Below are positions 43,526 through 54,287 of a stretch of DNA of 64,000 nt, piece after piece. The notes under the pieces are model-generated. The model made no database searches. It saw only the letters and a program-made list of their open reading frames with translations, and had not been told where the DNA came from. The DNA comes from Plantactinospora sp. KBS50. GTDB taxonomy: Bacteria; Actinomycetota; Actinomycetes; Mycobacteriales; Micromonosporaceae. Positions within the stretch are counted from its first letter, which is position 1, and every line of letters starts with the position of its first letter. The stretch spans positions 558,001 through 622,000 of the forward strand of contig NZ_CP022961.1 of assembly GCF_002285795.1 (NCBI RefSeq). Direction: 5' to 3'. The position numbers and the translations under genes are program-made.

Positions 43526-44809
43526 GTGCGGCCGCAGCTCAGCAGGACGTTCCAATCCCTACACGTGCGCAACTACCGGCTCTTCACGACCGGTCAGCTC
43601 ATCAAGCTGATCGGTACCTGGATGATGTTCGTCGCCCAGGACTGGCTGGTCCTACGCCTGTCCGCGCCGACGGCGCTCGGCATCGTCACCGCCTGCCAGT
43701 TCACCCCCGTGTTGCTGCTCACGCTCTTCTCCGGGCGGCTGGCGGACCGGTACGACAAGCGGGCACTGCTGCTCATCGCGAACGCGTTCTGGGTGGTGCT
43801 GGCGGCCGGGATGAGCCTGCTGGCCATCAGCGGCCTGGTGCAGCTGTGGCACGTGTTCGTGTTCGCGGCCCTGCTCGGCGTGGCGAACGCGATGGAGACG
43901 CCGGTCCGGCAGTCCTTCGTCTCGGAGCTGGTCGGCACGCCGCTGCTGCCGAACGCGCTCGCGCTGAACGCGGCCACCTTCAACTCCGCCCGCATCCTCG
44001 GCCCGGCCGTCGCCGGCCTCGCGATCGCCGCGTTCGACGTCGGTCCGGTGTTCATGATCTCGGCCGCCAGTTCGATCGCCCCGCTGGTCTGCGTGCTGCG
44101 GATGCGCGCGACCGAGCTGCACCGGGAGACACTGCCGGCCGGTGCCGTCCGGCAGCCCGCCCGGGTGATCGACGGGCTGCGGTACGTCGCCAAGCGGCCG
44201 GACATCATGCTGCCGATGGCGCTGATGGGCGTGATCGCCATGGGGCTGTTCAACTTCCAGCTCACCCTGGCGGCGCTGGCCAAGACGGTGTTCCACACCT
44301 CGGCCGCCACCTTCGGACTGTTCACCACCGCGCTCGCGGTCGGCGCGCTGTGCGGGGCGTTCGCCGGCAGCGGGCGGCGCGGCCGACCGTCGGTGTGGCT
44401 GGTCATCGCCGGTGCGCTGGCCACCTCCGTGTTCGGCACGCTGGTCGGGCTGGCCCCGGCGTACTGGCTGGTGGTGGCCCTGCTGCCGCCGACCGGATTC
44501 TGCATGGTCTTCTTCGCCCAGGCCGCCAACCAGCGGGTTCAGCTCGGCGTCGACCCCGCGTTCCGCGGTCGGGTGATGGCGCTGTGGGTGCTGGTCTTCC
44601 TCGGTACCAACCCGGTCGGCGCCCCGCTGATCGGCTGGACGGCCGAGCACGTCGGCGCGGGTGCCAGCATCTGGATGGGCGGCCTGCTGTCGATGACCGC
44701 CGCGGTCACCGCGCTGGTCTGGCAGCTACGGCACAGCGGCGCCACGCTGCGGCTCCGGATGCTTCCGCTGCCCCGGTTCTCCGTGGTGCCGCGGCCGACC
44801 GACCCGTGA
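43526..44809 (+). CDS. MFS transporter (MFS_3, EntS-like)
   Basis: A 427-residue 12-helix transporter. SLHVRNYRLFTTGQLIKLIG at the N-terminus and GRLADRYDKRALLLIAN are typical of enterobactin-exporter-like MFS proteins, as is the FNSARILGPAVAGLAI segment and NQRVQLGVDPAFRGRVMAL in the second half. GTG 43526 follows AGGAGG. Paired with the MarR gene, it is probably an inducible drug or metabolite efflux pump. Confidence 0.88.
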   Translation: MRPQLSRTFQSLHVRNYRLFTTGQLIKLIGTWMMFVAQDWLVLRLSAPTALGIVTACQFTPVLLLTLFSGRLADRYDKRALLLIANAFWVVLAAGMSLLAISGLVQLWHVFVFAALLGVANAMETPVRQSFVSELVGTPLLPNALALNAATFNSARILGPAVAGLAIAAFDVGPVFMISAASSIAPLVCVLRMRATELHRETLPAGAVRQPARVIDGLRYVAKRPDIMLPMALMGVIAMGLFNFQLTLAALAKTVFHTSAATFGLFTTALAVGALCGAFAGSGRRGRPSVWLVIAGALATSVFGTLVGLAPAYWLVVALLPPTGFCMVFFAQAANQRVQLGVDPAFRGRVMALWVLVFLGTNPVGAPLIGWTAEHVGAGASIWMGGLLSMTAAVTALVWQLRHSGATLRLRMLPLPRFSVVPRPTDP

Positions 44810-44872
44810 GGCGGGACCGTGTCCCGGCGCCGCGCGGTCGGGATGTCGTACCCCGGTGGTTTCCTTGCCGCC

Positions 44873-45766
44873 ATGGATCGGAAGCGTTACCTGGAGTGCC
44901 TGGCCGCGGATGAGCGGCGGCTGCGCGAGCTGGCCGGTGGTGCCGACCTCGCGACGCCGGTGCCGAGCTGTCCCGACTGGACGCTGGCCGACCTGGTCGA
45001 GCACGTCGCCCTGGTCTACCTGCACAAGGTGGAGAGCATGCGGCACGGCCGGCCCCGGCGGTGGCCACCGGCGGATGTCGAGCCCGAGCCGCTCGTCCTG
45101 CTCGACCGGGGATACCGCGAGCTGGCCGCCGAGTTCGCGGCCCGGCCGGACGACGAGGCCAGCCCCACGTGGTACGAGCCGGACCAGACCGTCGGTTTCT
45201 GGGTGCGCCGGATGGCGCAGGAGACGGTGGTGCACCGCATCGACGCCGAACTCGCGGTCGGGGCGCCGATCGTCGAGGTGCCCGCCGACCTGGCGTTGGA
45301 CGGCGTCGATGAGATCCTGCTGGCCTTCCTCGGCTACGCGGCGCGCAGTCAGCCGGGAAGCTTCGCCGACCGGCTGCCGGCCGCCGAGCACCGGGTCCTG
45401 GTCACCGGCGGCGGCCGCGGCTGGCTGGTCGGGCTCGGCCCGGCGGGCATCGCCGTGACTCGGGCGGACACCGGCACCGGCACCGGCACCGGCCGCGTGG
45501 GCGCCGACGGGGCGGGCACCGGGTCCGACGGGGCGGGCACCAATGTCGACCGCGCGGGCACCGGCGCCGACCTGCCGGAGGTCGACCCGGCGGCTGCCGC
45601 GGCCGGCACCGGCGGGACCGTCGAGCCGGATGCGGTGGTGTCCGCACGCCCCGACGACCTGCTGCGTTGGCTGTGGCGGCGCTCGCCCGACGAGGCGGTC
45701 CGGATCACCGGCGATGCGGCGGCGGTACGGCGGTTCCGCCGCGTGCTGGAGGTGGTGACCCGGTGA
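44873..45766 (+). CDS. Maleylpyruvate isomerase family mycothiol-dependent enzyme
   Basis: About 297 residues from ATG 44873 (MDRKRYLECLAADERRLREL); GTG 44819 would add 18. The DinB-like metal-binding domain shows SCPDWTLADLVEHVALVYLH with the first histidine, and MAQETVVHRIDAELAVG with the second. The C-terminal region has an Ala/Gly/Thr-rich insert formed by GTGTG and GADGAG repeats, then a sterol-carrier-like end (DDLLRWLWRR). Enzymes of this family use mycothiol, the actinobacterial thiol. Substrate unknown. Confidence 0.82.
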   Translation: MDRKRYLECLAADERRLRELAGGADLATPVPSCPDWTLADLVEHVALVYLHKVESMRHGRPRRWPPADVEPEPLVLLDRGYRELAAEFAARPDDEASPTWYEPDQTVGFWVRRMAQETVVHRIDAELAVGAPIVEVPADLALDGVDEILLAFLGYAARSQPGSFADRLPAAEHRVLVTGGGRGWLVGLGPAGIAVTRADTGTGTGTGRVGADGAGTGSDGAGTNVDRAGTGADLPEVDPAAAAAGTGGTVEPDAVVSARPDDLLRWLWRRSPDEAVRITGDAAAVRRFRRVLEVVTR

Positions 45767-45856
45767 GCCCGGCCCGGCGGCCAGCCCCGGTAACGCAACG
45801 ATGCTGGTATCTGAATTCGCTGGCAGCGTCCGGCGACAGGGCATAGCGTCGATATC

Positions 45857-46357
45857 GTGGCCGACGGGTTGGTGCTGGCACTGGCACTCCTCGGCGTCGC
45901 GTGCCTTCCGGTTGCGGTTGCCGCGGTGGTGTGCGCCGACGAGCTCATCGACCGCGCCGTGTGCGGGCTCGGGGACTGGCGCGAGCAGCGGCGGGAGCGC
46001 CGCACGATCGCCCGTCTCGACCAGCTGTTCTCAGTGGAGGGTCAGCCCCCGCGGACCGACGCCGCGGAGCTGGACCGGATCGAGCGACCCTCCCTCGAGC
46101 AGATAGCCGCGGACCTGCGCCGGCTCGGCCGCCAGCGGCTCAACGTCGGCAACCGGTCCGGGCTGTGGCAGAGCGCGGTCCAGCAGGCGTACGACGAGCG
46201 CCTGCGGCTGGCCAGCCGTGCCCTCGGGATCGACGAGCACCTCGCCGGGTTGGCCGGGGTGGACCTGGAGATCGAACGGGTACGCGTCGAGGGCGAGTTG
46301 CAGGCGGCCGGGCTGCGGTTGCCCGGGGTCGCCGAGCAGCGTGGCCGGCGTCCCTGA
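45857..46357 (+). CDS. Conserved hypothetical protein with N-terminal membrane anchor
   Basis: A 166-residue protein from GTG 45857, which lies 7 nt after TAGCGT (45844-45849), a leaderless start. Residues 1-28 form a hydrophobic segment (LVLALALLGVACLPVAVAAV). The rest is charged and helical, with IARLDQLFSVEGQPPRTDAA and QQAYDERLRLASRALGIDEH. It may be a membrane-attached cytoplasmic protein. I recognise no family. The ThpR gene follows after 11 bp and is probably co-transcribed. Confidence 0.72.
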   Translation: MADGLVLALALLGVACLPVAVAAVVCADELIDRAVCGLGDWREQRRERRTIARLDQLFSVEGQPPRTDAAELDRIERPSLEQIAADLRRLGRQRLNVGNRSGLWQSAVQQAYDERLRLASRALGIDEHLAGLAGVDLEIERVRVEGELQAAGLRLPGVAEQRGRRP

Positions 46358-46368
46358 CCGGGCCGGCC

Positions 46369-46953
46369 GTGCGACTGTTCGTGGCGCTCTACCCGCCGGC
46401 CGCCGCGCTGGACGACCTGGCCGCGCGGATCGCCCGGCTGCGGATCGGGACGGCATCGGCCCGGGGAGTCAACGTCCGGGTGCCGGACCGGCACCTGATC
46501 CACATCACGCTGGCCTTCCTCGGCGAGGTCGCCGACGACCGGCTGCCCGCCGCGCAGGAGGCGCTCGGCCGGGCCGCGTCGGCCTGGCGCGCCGCCGCCG
46601 GGGATTCCGCGCCACTGCTGAACCTGGCCGGTGGCGGCCGGTTCGGCCGGGGCCGGTTCTCGATCCTCTGGGTGGGGGTGGGGGGTGAGACGCAGCGGCT
46701 ACGGCAGTTGAGCACGACGGTCCGGCGCGAGCTGCGTCGGGCGCGGCTGCCGCACGATCGCCGGCCGTTCCGGCCGCATCTCACGGTGGCCCGTCCCGGC
46801 GACCGGCTTCCGGCCGCCGACGTGGCGGCCGACCGGGCGGAGCTGGCGGAGTACGCCGGCCCCGCCTGGTCGGCAACCGAGTTCGTGCTGGTCCGCAGCC
46901 ATCTCGGCCCGCGGCCCGAGCACCACCGGCTCGCCGGCTGGGCGCTGCGCTGA
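46369..46953 (+). CDS. thpR: RNA 2',3'-cyclic phosphodiesterase (2'-5' RNA ligase family)
   Basis: A 194-residue 2H phosphoesterase from GTG 46369. It begins RLFVALYPPAAALDDLAARI and has the two catalytic H-x-T motifs, HITLAFLGEV (about residue 44) and HLTVARPGDR (about residue 139). Such enzymes open 2',3'-cyclic phosphates on RNA and can ligate tRNA halves in vitro. It is separated by 11 bp from the membrane-anchored gene upstream. Confidence 0.9.
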   Translation: MRLFVALYPPAAALDDLAARIARLRIGTASARGVNVRVPDRHLIHITLAFLGEVADDRLPAAQEALGRAASAWRAAAGDSAPLLNLAGGGRFGRGRFSILWVGVGGETQRLRQLSTTVRRELRRARLPHDRRPFRPHLTVARPGDRLPAADVAADRAELAEYAGPAWSATEFVLVRSHLGPRPEHHRLAGWALR

Positions 46954-46967
46954 CGGGCCACCCCAGC

Positions 46968-47019
46968 GACGCCGACCGGTCACGCCGACCGGTCACGCCG
47001 ACCGGTCACGCCGACCGGC
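46968..47019. repeat. 13-bp tandem repeat with hairpins between convergent genes
   Basis: Four copies of CACGCCGACCGGT (the first begins GACG, the last ends GGC), followed by degenerate copies to about 47100. Neighbouring copies form ACCGGTC/GACCGGT stems with 5-nt loops, so the array may end transcripts from both the thpR gene and the aldo/keto reductase gene. Confidence 0.75.
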
Positions 47020-47114
47020 AGCGCCGATCAGCGACGCCGGACCGGTAACGCCGACCCGGCAGCGCCAGCGAGCGACGCCGACCCGGCAGCGCCGACCGTG
47101 CCCGCGCCCCGGTC

Positions 47115-48101
47115 CTACCAGGCCCACGCCTCCGGGCCGGGTCCGCCCTTGCCGACCGGCGGGAAAAGCTCGTCCAGGCGGCTCAGCGCCTTCTCGTCGA
47201 GCCGCACGTCGAGGGCACCCAGCGACGCGTCGAGCTGCTCGGCGGTCCGCGGGCCGATGATGGGCGCGGTCACCCCGGGCCGGGCGAGCAGCCAGGCCAG
47301 TCCCACGTCCGCCGGGTCGTGGCCCAGCTCGGCGCAGAAGCTCTCGTACGCCTCGATGGCCGCGCGGTTCTCGGTCAGCCCTTCGGCGGCCCGTCCGCTG
47401 GTGCTGCGGGCGGCGCCACCCTGCTCCATCTTGCGCAGCACCCCGGCCAGCAGCCCGCCGTGCAGCGGAGACCAGGGGATGATGCCCAACCCGTAGTGCT
47501 GGGCGGCCGGTACGACCTCCAGTTCCACGTGTCGGGTCATCAGGTTGTAGATGCACTGCTCCGAGACGAGGCCCAGGAAGTTGCGCTGTTGCGCCGCGGC
47601 CTGCGCCTGCCCGAGGTGCCAGCCGGCGAAGTTCGACGAGCCGACGTAGAGCACCTTGCCCTGCGCGACCAGGGTCTCCATCGCCTGCCAGATCTCCTCC
47701 CAGGGAGTGCTCCGGGAGACGTGGTGCATCTGGTACAGGTCGATCGTGTCGGTCTGTAGCCGGCGTAGCGAGTCCTCGCAGGCCCGCACGATGTGCCGGG
47801 CGCTCAGGCCCTGTTCGTTGGGCCAGTCGCCCATCTTGCCGTACACCTTGGTGGCCAGCACCACCTTCTCCCGGCGACCGCCGCCCTGGGCGAACCACCG
47901 GCCGATGATCTGCTCGGTGACGCCCTCGCCGGTCTGCCACCCGTAGACGTCGGCGGTGTCGAAGAAGTTGACGCCGCGCTCCAGCGCGCGGTCCATGATG
48001 GCGAAGCTGTCCGGTTCGCTCGTCTGTGGACCGAAGTTCATGGTGCCGAGGCAGAGGCGGCTGACGGTAAGGCCGGTTCGGCCCAGGTTGGTGTACTCCA
48101 T
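47115..48101 (-). CDS. Aldo/keto reductase
   Basis: A 328-residue NADPH-dependent TIM-barrel reductase from ATG 48101 (MEYTNLGRTGLTVSRLCLGT) with GGGTGA upstream. The catalytic tetrad lies in NFFDTADVYG (Asp, Tyr), LATKVYGKMG (Lys) and DLYQMHHVS (His). IIGPRTAEQLDASLGALDV is the cofactor-binding end. Similar to the YhdN/Gsp69 group of bacterial aldo/keto reductases; the substrate is unknown. Confidence 0.9.
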   Translation of the reverse strand: MEYTNLGRTGLTVSRLCLGTMNFGPQTSEPDSFAIMDRALERGVNFFDTADVYGWQTGEGVTEQIIGRWFAQGGGRREKVVLATKVYGKMGDWPNEQGLSARHIVRACEDSLRRLQTDTIDLYQMHHVSRSTPWEEIWQAMETLVAQGKVLYVGSSNFAGWHLGQAQAAAQQRNFLGLVSEQCIYNLMTRHVELEVVPAAQHYGLGIIPWSPLHGGLLAGVLRKMEQGGAARSTSGRAAEGLTENRAAIEAYESFCAELGHDPADVGLAWLLARPGVTAPIIGPRTAEQLDASLGALDVRLDEKALSRLDELFPPVGKGGPGPEAWAW

Positions 48102-48190
48102 TACTTCACCCTGCCACGCGGACACTTCGAGTGCCCTGCAACTGTGGAGGCCAGCCGACCTCCACAGTCACCGGGCGGTCGAGGGTGCGC

Positions 48191-49257
48191 TCAGGAGCTT
48201 TCCCGGGCCGCCGGCCCGCCGCCGAAGAGCACGTCGTCCCAGCTCGGCAGCCGCTTGCGGGGCTTGCCGGCGGGGTCGGTGGACTCGGCGCCGCCGGACT
48301 GGCCGCCCGCCCGGCGTGGCCGCAGCACCGCCAGCGACGGCACCGCCGGGACCTCCTTGGGCAGGTCCGCGTCGTCGTCGAAGGCCGAACCCTGGCCCCC
48401 GCCGAGCAGCGCGGCGGCACCGCCGGCCACCGGCCGCTGCCGGGGCGCCTCGGCGCCGCCGAGCGCCGCCGGGTCGAGACCGCGCCCGGCCGAGGAGCCG
48501 AGTGGACGGTCCAGCGAGGCCAGCAGCGCGTCCCGGCCGGCCCGGATCGGGTCGCGACCCGGACGCCCGGGATCCGCGGCGGCCGGCAGCCCGTGCCCAC
48601 CCCGGCCGGGCTCCATCCGACTGGGGCCGGGCAGGGCGTGCCCGCCGCGCTCCGGGGCGGGTTCCTGACCCAGCAGCGGTGCCGGCCGCTCGGCGCAGAG
48701 GTACTGCGCCATGTCGTCGTGCGGGGCCACCGTCTGCCGGCTCTTGTCCAGATCCCAGATGGCCTGGGCGGTCGCCTTCCCGGACGGCCAGGTGGCGACG
48801 ATCCGCCAGGTGCCGTCGTCGCGCCGGTACGCGTCCCAGGAGATCTTCTCGGTGTCGATGCCGTGCTGGGCCAGCCGGCCGTCCACGACCTCGGCCAGCG
48901 GGGTCGCCTTCTCGGCGGACTTCAGCCGGGTGCGCCGGGCGTGCTGGGCGAGCATGGCCCGCTCCTGCAACACCGGACCCGCGTACCGCAGCACCCGGTC
49001 CACCGGGACGCCCGCGATGCGGGCCACGTCCTCGGCGGACTCGCCGGCCCGGATCCGGGCCTGGATGTCCCGGGGGACAGCGACGGCTGCGGGTCGTTGC
49101 CCGCCGGCGCGACCGCGAGCGGCGGCGAGCCCGGCTCGTTGTGCATCGCCGTGGCGACCCGCTCGTCGATGGGTAGCGCGAGCAGCCGGCCCACCTCGTC
49201 GGCGAGAACCAGGGCCTGGCCGTCCTCGGAGAGGGCGACGAAGCGTACTGGGCGCAT
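48191..49257 (-). pseudogene. sepH: SepH-like septation protein (DUF3071), frame-broken
   Basis: Starts at ATG 49257 (MRPVRFVALSEDGQALVLAD), the conserved opening of SepH, the actinobacterial FtsZ-regulating protein. After PQPSLSP the frame must change to continue with RDIQARIRAGESAEDVARIA, the helix-turn-helix-like core, and ISWDAYRRDDGTWRIVATWP. The break lies in the G-run 49072-49076 (C-run on the coding strand) and one added base gives about 355 residues. The C-terminus is disordered and ends in KRLPSWDDVLFG, a conserved tail. Because sepH is widely conserved, a sequencing deletion is the likeliest cause. Confidence 0.85.
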
Positions 49258-49517
49258 CGCGTTGCCTCCGTCCCGCTTCGCTGGCCATCGCCGCCCGGCG
49301 CGGCACGCCGGGCGCGTTCCCTGGACACGGTACGCCGGTCAGGGTACCGATGGGGGGACGCACGCCCCGCATGTCGTGACCGGAAGGGCCGGTGCGGGGG
49401 CGTCGGGGACGACTCCCGGGCCGGCGGGAACCGGCTGCGCTGACCGGCCGGTCAACCGGCCGACCGGTCAGGCGGGTGCCGGGTCGGCGCCCCGGTGGCG
49501 GGGCGGATGGTGTCGGG

Positions 49518-50810
<1,293 letters not shown>

Positions 50811-50852
50811 TCAGCGGTGAGGCGTCCGCCACAGCCCGCCCGTGCGCATCGC

Positions 50853-51959
50853 TCAGACGTCGTGCGGGACGGCGTCCCAGCCCGGCACCTGGCTCGGCTT
50901 GCGGGGGGCGGCGCCCACGTACTTCGCCGACGGGCGGACCAGCCGCTTGAGCCGCTTCTGTTCGAGGATGTGCGCGCTCCACCCGCCCATCCGGGCGCAG
51001 GTGAACATCGAGGTGAACATGTGCGCCGGCACCTCGGCGAAGTCGAGCACGACCGCCGACCAGAACTCGACGTTGGTGGCCAGGACCCGGTCGGGGCGGC
51101 GGGACTGCAACTCGGCCAGCGCCGCCTTCTCCAGCGCCTCGGCCACCTCGAAGCGGGGCGCGCCGAGTTCCTTGGCGGTCCGCCGGAGCACCCGGGCCCG
51201 CGGGTCCTCGGCCCGGTAGACCCGGTGCCCGAAGCCCATCAGCCGCTCGCCGCGGTCCAGCACGCCCTTGACGTAGCCCTCCGCGTCGCCGCTGCGCTCC
51301 ACCGCCTCGATCATGCCGAGCACCCGGGACGGCGCGCCGCCGTGCAGCGGCCCGGACAGCGCCCCGATCCCGGAGGAGATGCAGGCCGCGGCGTCCGCGC
51401 CGGTCGAGGCCACGATCCGGGCGGTGAACGTCGAGGCGTTCATGCCGTGCTCGGCCGCCGAGATGAAGTACGCGTCGACCGCCTTGACGTGCCGCGGGTC
51501 CGGTTCCCCGCGCCAGCGCTTCATGAACCGCTCGACGATCGTCGACGCCTTGTCGATCTCCTTCTGCGGCACGGCCGGCAGGCCGAGCCCGCGGGCGGAC
51601 TGTGCCACGAACGACAACGCCGTCACGGATACCCGCGCCAGGTCCTCCCTGGCCCGTTCGGCGGAGATGTCCAACAGCTGGTCCAGCCCCCAGTAGGGCG
51701 CCAGCATCGCGACGGCGGACTGCACGTCCACCCGGATGTCACCGGAGTGCACCGGCACCGGGAACGGTTCGGCCGGCGGCAGCCCGGGGCCGAAGCGGCC
51801 GTCCACCAGCAGCGCCCAGACGTTTCCGAAGGAGACCTGGCCGATGAGATCCTCGATGTCGACGCCGCGGTAGCGCAGCGCGCCGCCCTCCTTGTCGGGC
51901 TCGGCGATCTCGGTCTCGAAGGCGGTTACGCCCTCCAGCCCCGGCTTGAAGTCGGACAT
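50853..51959 (-). CDS. citA: Citrate synthase (CitA/type 2-like)
   Basis: A 368-residue enzyme from ATG 51959 with CAGGAGAG upstream. Catalytic-region motifs are AAEHGMNASTFTARIVASTG, GALSGPLHGGAPSRVLGMIE and LMGFGHRVYRAEDPRA. Length and the MSDFKPGLEGVTAFETEIAE start fit the shorter actinobacterial second citrate synthase. It condenses acetyl-CoA with oxaloacetate (or a related acyl-CoA in methylcitrate-type enzymes). It is divergent from pdxH. Confidence 0.9.
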   Translation of the reverse strand: MSDFKPGLEGVTAFETEIAEPDKEGGALRYRGVDIEDLIGQVSFGNVWALLVDGRFGPGLPPAEPFPVPVHSGDIRVDVQSAVAMLAPYWGLDQLLDISAERAREDLARVSVTALSFVAQSARGLGLPAVPQKEIDKASTIVERFMKRWRGEPDPRHVKAVDAYFISAAEHGMNASTFTARIVASTGADAAACISSGIGALSGPLHGGAPSRVLGMIEAVERSGDAEGYVKGVLDRGERLMGFGHRVYRAEDPRARVLRRTAKELGAPRFEVAEALEKAALAELQSRRPDRVLATNVEFWSAVVLDFAEVPAHMFTSMFTCARMGGWSAHILEQKRLKRLVRPSAKYVGAAPRKPSQVPGWDAVPHDV

Positions 51960-52166
51960 GTGCTCTCCTGGAATCGATCGTCCGCGCGCCGGGCCGTGCC
52001 CGATGTTCCCGGGCGTCGCTGTCCCGACCTCCATGGGTGTGTTCGGAACATCTTGCCCCCGCACAAGCGGCAACGCGACCCTCGTGAGCTGTGCGGCATG
52101 TGACATCCGCCGCTTGAGCTGGGCCGGACGGACGCTCGGGGCGGCGTCGAGGGCGAGGATGGGGGC

Positions 52167-52820
52167 GTGGCCGACCCTTCCCAACCGACCCGGATGCGCC
52201 GGGAGTACGCCGGCCGCGGCCTGCGTCGCGCCGATCTGGCCGCCGACTGGCGTACCCAGTTCGGGAGCTGGTTCGCCGACGCGGTGGACGCGGCGCTGCC
52301 GGAGCCGAACGCAATGATCTTCGCCACGGCCGACGCCGCCGGCCGACCCAGCACCCGGACCGTGCTGCTGAAGGAGTACGACGAGCGCGGGCTGGTGCTG
52401 TACACCAACTACGGGTCGCGCAAGGGCACCGAGGCGCGGGCCAATCCGCACGGCAGTCTGCTCTTCCCGTGGTTTCCCATGCGGCGGCAGGTGGTGTTCT
52501 GCGGCCGGATCGAGCGGGTGGACCGGGCCGAGACCGAGGCGTACTTCGCCCGCCGGCCGCGCGGCTCCCAACTCGGTGCCTGGGCCAGCGCCCAGTCCAC
52601 GGTGCTGCCGGACCGGGCCGCGCTGGACGAGGCGTACCGGTCGGTGGCGGCGCGGTTCGGGCCGGACGACCCGATCCCGCCGCCGCCGCACTGGGGTGGG
52701 CTGCGGCTCGTGCCCGAGACGGTGGAGTTCTGGCAGGGCCGGGCCAGCCGCCTGCACGATCGACTGCGCTACCGGCGGACCGCACCGGACGGCTGGGTCG
52801 TCGAACGGCTGGCGCCGTGA
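52167..52820 (+). CDS. pdxH: Pyridoxamine 5'-phosphate oxidase
   Basis: A 217-residue FMN enzyme from GTG 52167. Motifs: AMIFATADAAGRPSTRTVLL, FYTNYGS-type LYTNYGSRKGTEARANP, FPWFPMRRQVVFCGRIERV, and the C-terminal RLVPETVEFWQGRASRLHDR and WVVERLAP. It oxidises pyridoxamine or pyridoxine phosphate to PLP. The next gene, an MFS transporter, overlaps its stop by GTGA. Confidence 0.93.
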   Translation: MADPSQPTRMRREYAGRGLRRADLAADWRTQFGSWFADAVDAALPEPNAMIFATADAAGRPSTRTVLLKEYDERGLVLYTNYGSRKGTEARANPHGSLLFPWFPMRRQVVFCGRIERVDRAETEAYFARRPRGSQLGAWASAQSTVLPDRAALDEAYRSVAARFGPDDPIPPPPHWGGLRLVPETVEFWQGRASRLHDRLRYRRTAPDGWVVERLAP

Positions 52821-54205
52821 CCAGTACCGAGCGGCAGCCCGAGGCAGCCGAAGGGGCGGCGGAAGCCGGCGGGATCGGGGCGGCCAGCGGGGCCGAGGCG
52901 GCCGGGGCGGCCGGGGAGGCCGGCGAGACCGGGGCAGCGGCCGCGCCGGCGGCCGGCGGCCGCCTGGCGCGCTGGGCGATCGACGTACGGCCGCTGCGCC
53001 TGGTCCCGTACCGCCGGCTCTGGCTGGGTGACGCCGTCGCGACGTACGGCTACCAGTTCACCGCCGTGGCGGTGCCGGTGGAGATGTTCGTCCTGACCCG
53101 CTCGTCGCTCTGGGTCGGGCTGCTCGGTCTGGCCGGACTGGTGCCGTTGTTGATCTTCGGCCTCTGGGGTGGTGCCATCGCCGACGCGGTGGACCGGCGC
53201 CGGCTGCTGCTGGTCAGTTCGCTGCTGGCCTGGTCGGGCACGCTGGGCCTGCTGATCCAGGCGGTTCTTCGGGTGGGCAGCCCGACCCTGCTGCTGGTCC
53301 TGGTGGCGGTCCAGGCCGTCGGGTACGCGGTCAGTTCGCCCACCCGGACGGCGATCATCCCCCGGTTGGTGCCGGCAGACCTGGTGCCGGCGGCCAACAC
53401 GCTCCGGTTCACCACCGGCCAGGCCGGCCTGGTCTTCGGCCCGCTGAGCGCCGGGCTGATCTTCGCGGCCTGGGCCGTGCCGGTGGCGCTGCCGATCGCG
53501 TACGCCTGCGACGCCGCGTTGTTCAGCGTGTCGCTCTGGGCCGTCCTGCGGCTTCCGGCGCTGCCGCCGACGGAGGTGGAGCCCGGTGCGGTCCGCTCGG
53601 TCGGGCTGCGCAGCGTGGTCGACGGCCTGCGCTACCTGGCCGGCACCCCGGTGCTGCTGCTGTCGTTCGCCGTCGACATCGTCGCGATGGTGCTGGCCCT
53701 GCCGCGTTCCCTCTTCCCCGAGGTGGCCGCCGAGCGGTTCGGCGGTACCGCCGCGGTGGGCTGGCTGTACAGCGCCATCGCGATCGGGTCGGTCCTCGGC
53801 GGGCTCACCTCGGGTTGGATCGGCCGGGTCCGACGGCAGGGCCTCGCGCTGGTTGCCGCGGTGGTCGGCTGGGGAGTGGCGATCGCCGCGGCCGGGCTGG
53901 CCCGGCAGCTCTGGCTGACGGTGCTGCTGCTCGCGCTGGCCGGCGGCGCCGATCTGGTCAGCGCGGTCTTCCGCCAGTCGATAATGCTGGTGTACGCCCC
54001 GGATCGGCTGCGCGGTCGGTTGCAGGGCGTGAACACGGTGGTGGTCGCGGGCGGGCCGCGCCTCGGCGACCTGCGGGCCGGCGCCACCGCCGCGGCCTTC
54101 GGCACCGGGGTGGCCTGGGTGGGCGGCGGCATCACCGCGGCCGTGCTGGCCGCGCTGCTGGCCGTCGTTTTCCCGGCACTGCGCCGGTACCGGGCGCAGC
54201 GTTGA
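52817..54205 (+). CDS. MFS transporter (EntS-like) with Ala/Gly/Glu-rich N-terminus
   Basis: A 462-residue transporter whose GTG overlaps the pdxH stop by four bases. Residues 5-50 are low complexity (AAEGAAEAGG, AAGEAGETGA). The 12-helix domain begins at RLVPYRRLWLGDAVATYGYQ, with ADAVDRRRLLLVSSLLAWSG and SPTRTAIIPRLVPADLVPAA typical of the EntS/MFS_3 group. Translation is coupled to pdxH, so it might move a vitamin B6-related compound, but the family mostly exports siderophores and drugs. Confidence 0.85.
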   Translation: MTSTERQPEAAEGAAEAGGIGAASGAEAAGAAGEAGETGAAAAPAAGGRLARWAIDVRPLRLVPYRRLWLGDAVATYGYQFTAVAVPVEMFVLTRSSLWVGLLGLAGLVPLLIFGLWGGAIADAVDRRRLLLVSSLLAWSGTLGLLIQAVLRVGSPTLLLVLVAVQAVGYAVSSPTRTAIIPRLVPADLVPAANTLRFTTGQAGLVFGPLSAGLIFAAWAVPVALPIAYACDAALFSVSLWAVLRLPALPPTEVEPGAVRSVGLRSVVDGLRYLAGTPVLLLSFAVDIVAMVLALPRSLFPEVAAERFGGTAAVGWLYSAIAIGSVLGGLTSGWIGRVRRQGLALVAAVVGWGVAIAAAGLARQLWLTVLLLALAGGADLVSAVFRQSIMLVYAPDRLRGRLQGVNTVVVAGGPRLGDLRAGATAAAFGTGVAWVGGGITAAVLAALLAVVFPALRRYRAQR

Positions 54206-54206
54206 G

Positions 54207-54227
54207 GCACTCGCCGTAGCTGAGTGC
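54207..54227. terminator. Hairpin after the pdxH-MFS operon
   Basis: GCACTC (54207-54212) and GAGTGC (54222-54227) form a 6-bp stem just after the MFS stop codon. A further GCACTCGCC copy follows at 54232. The stem is short and there is no T-run. Confidence 0.35.
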
Positions 54228-54287
54228 GCACGCACTCGCCGTGGGCGATCGCGGCGAGACCCGCCGGTAACCGATATCGTCCCCGGC

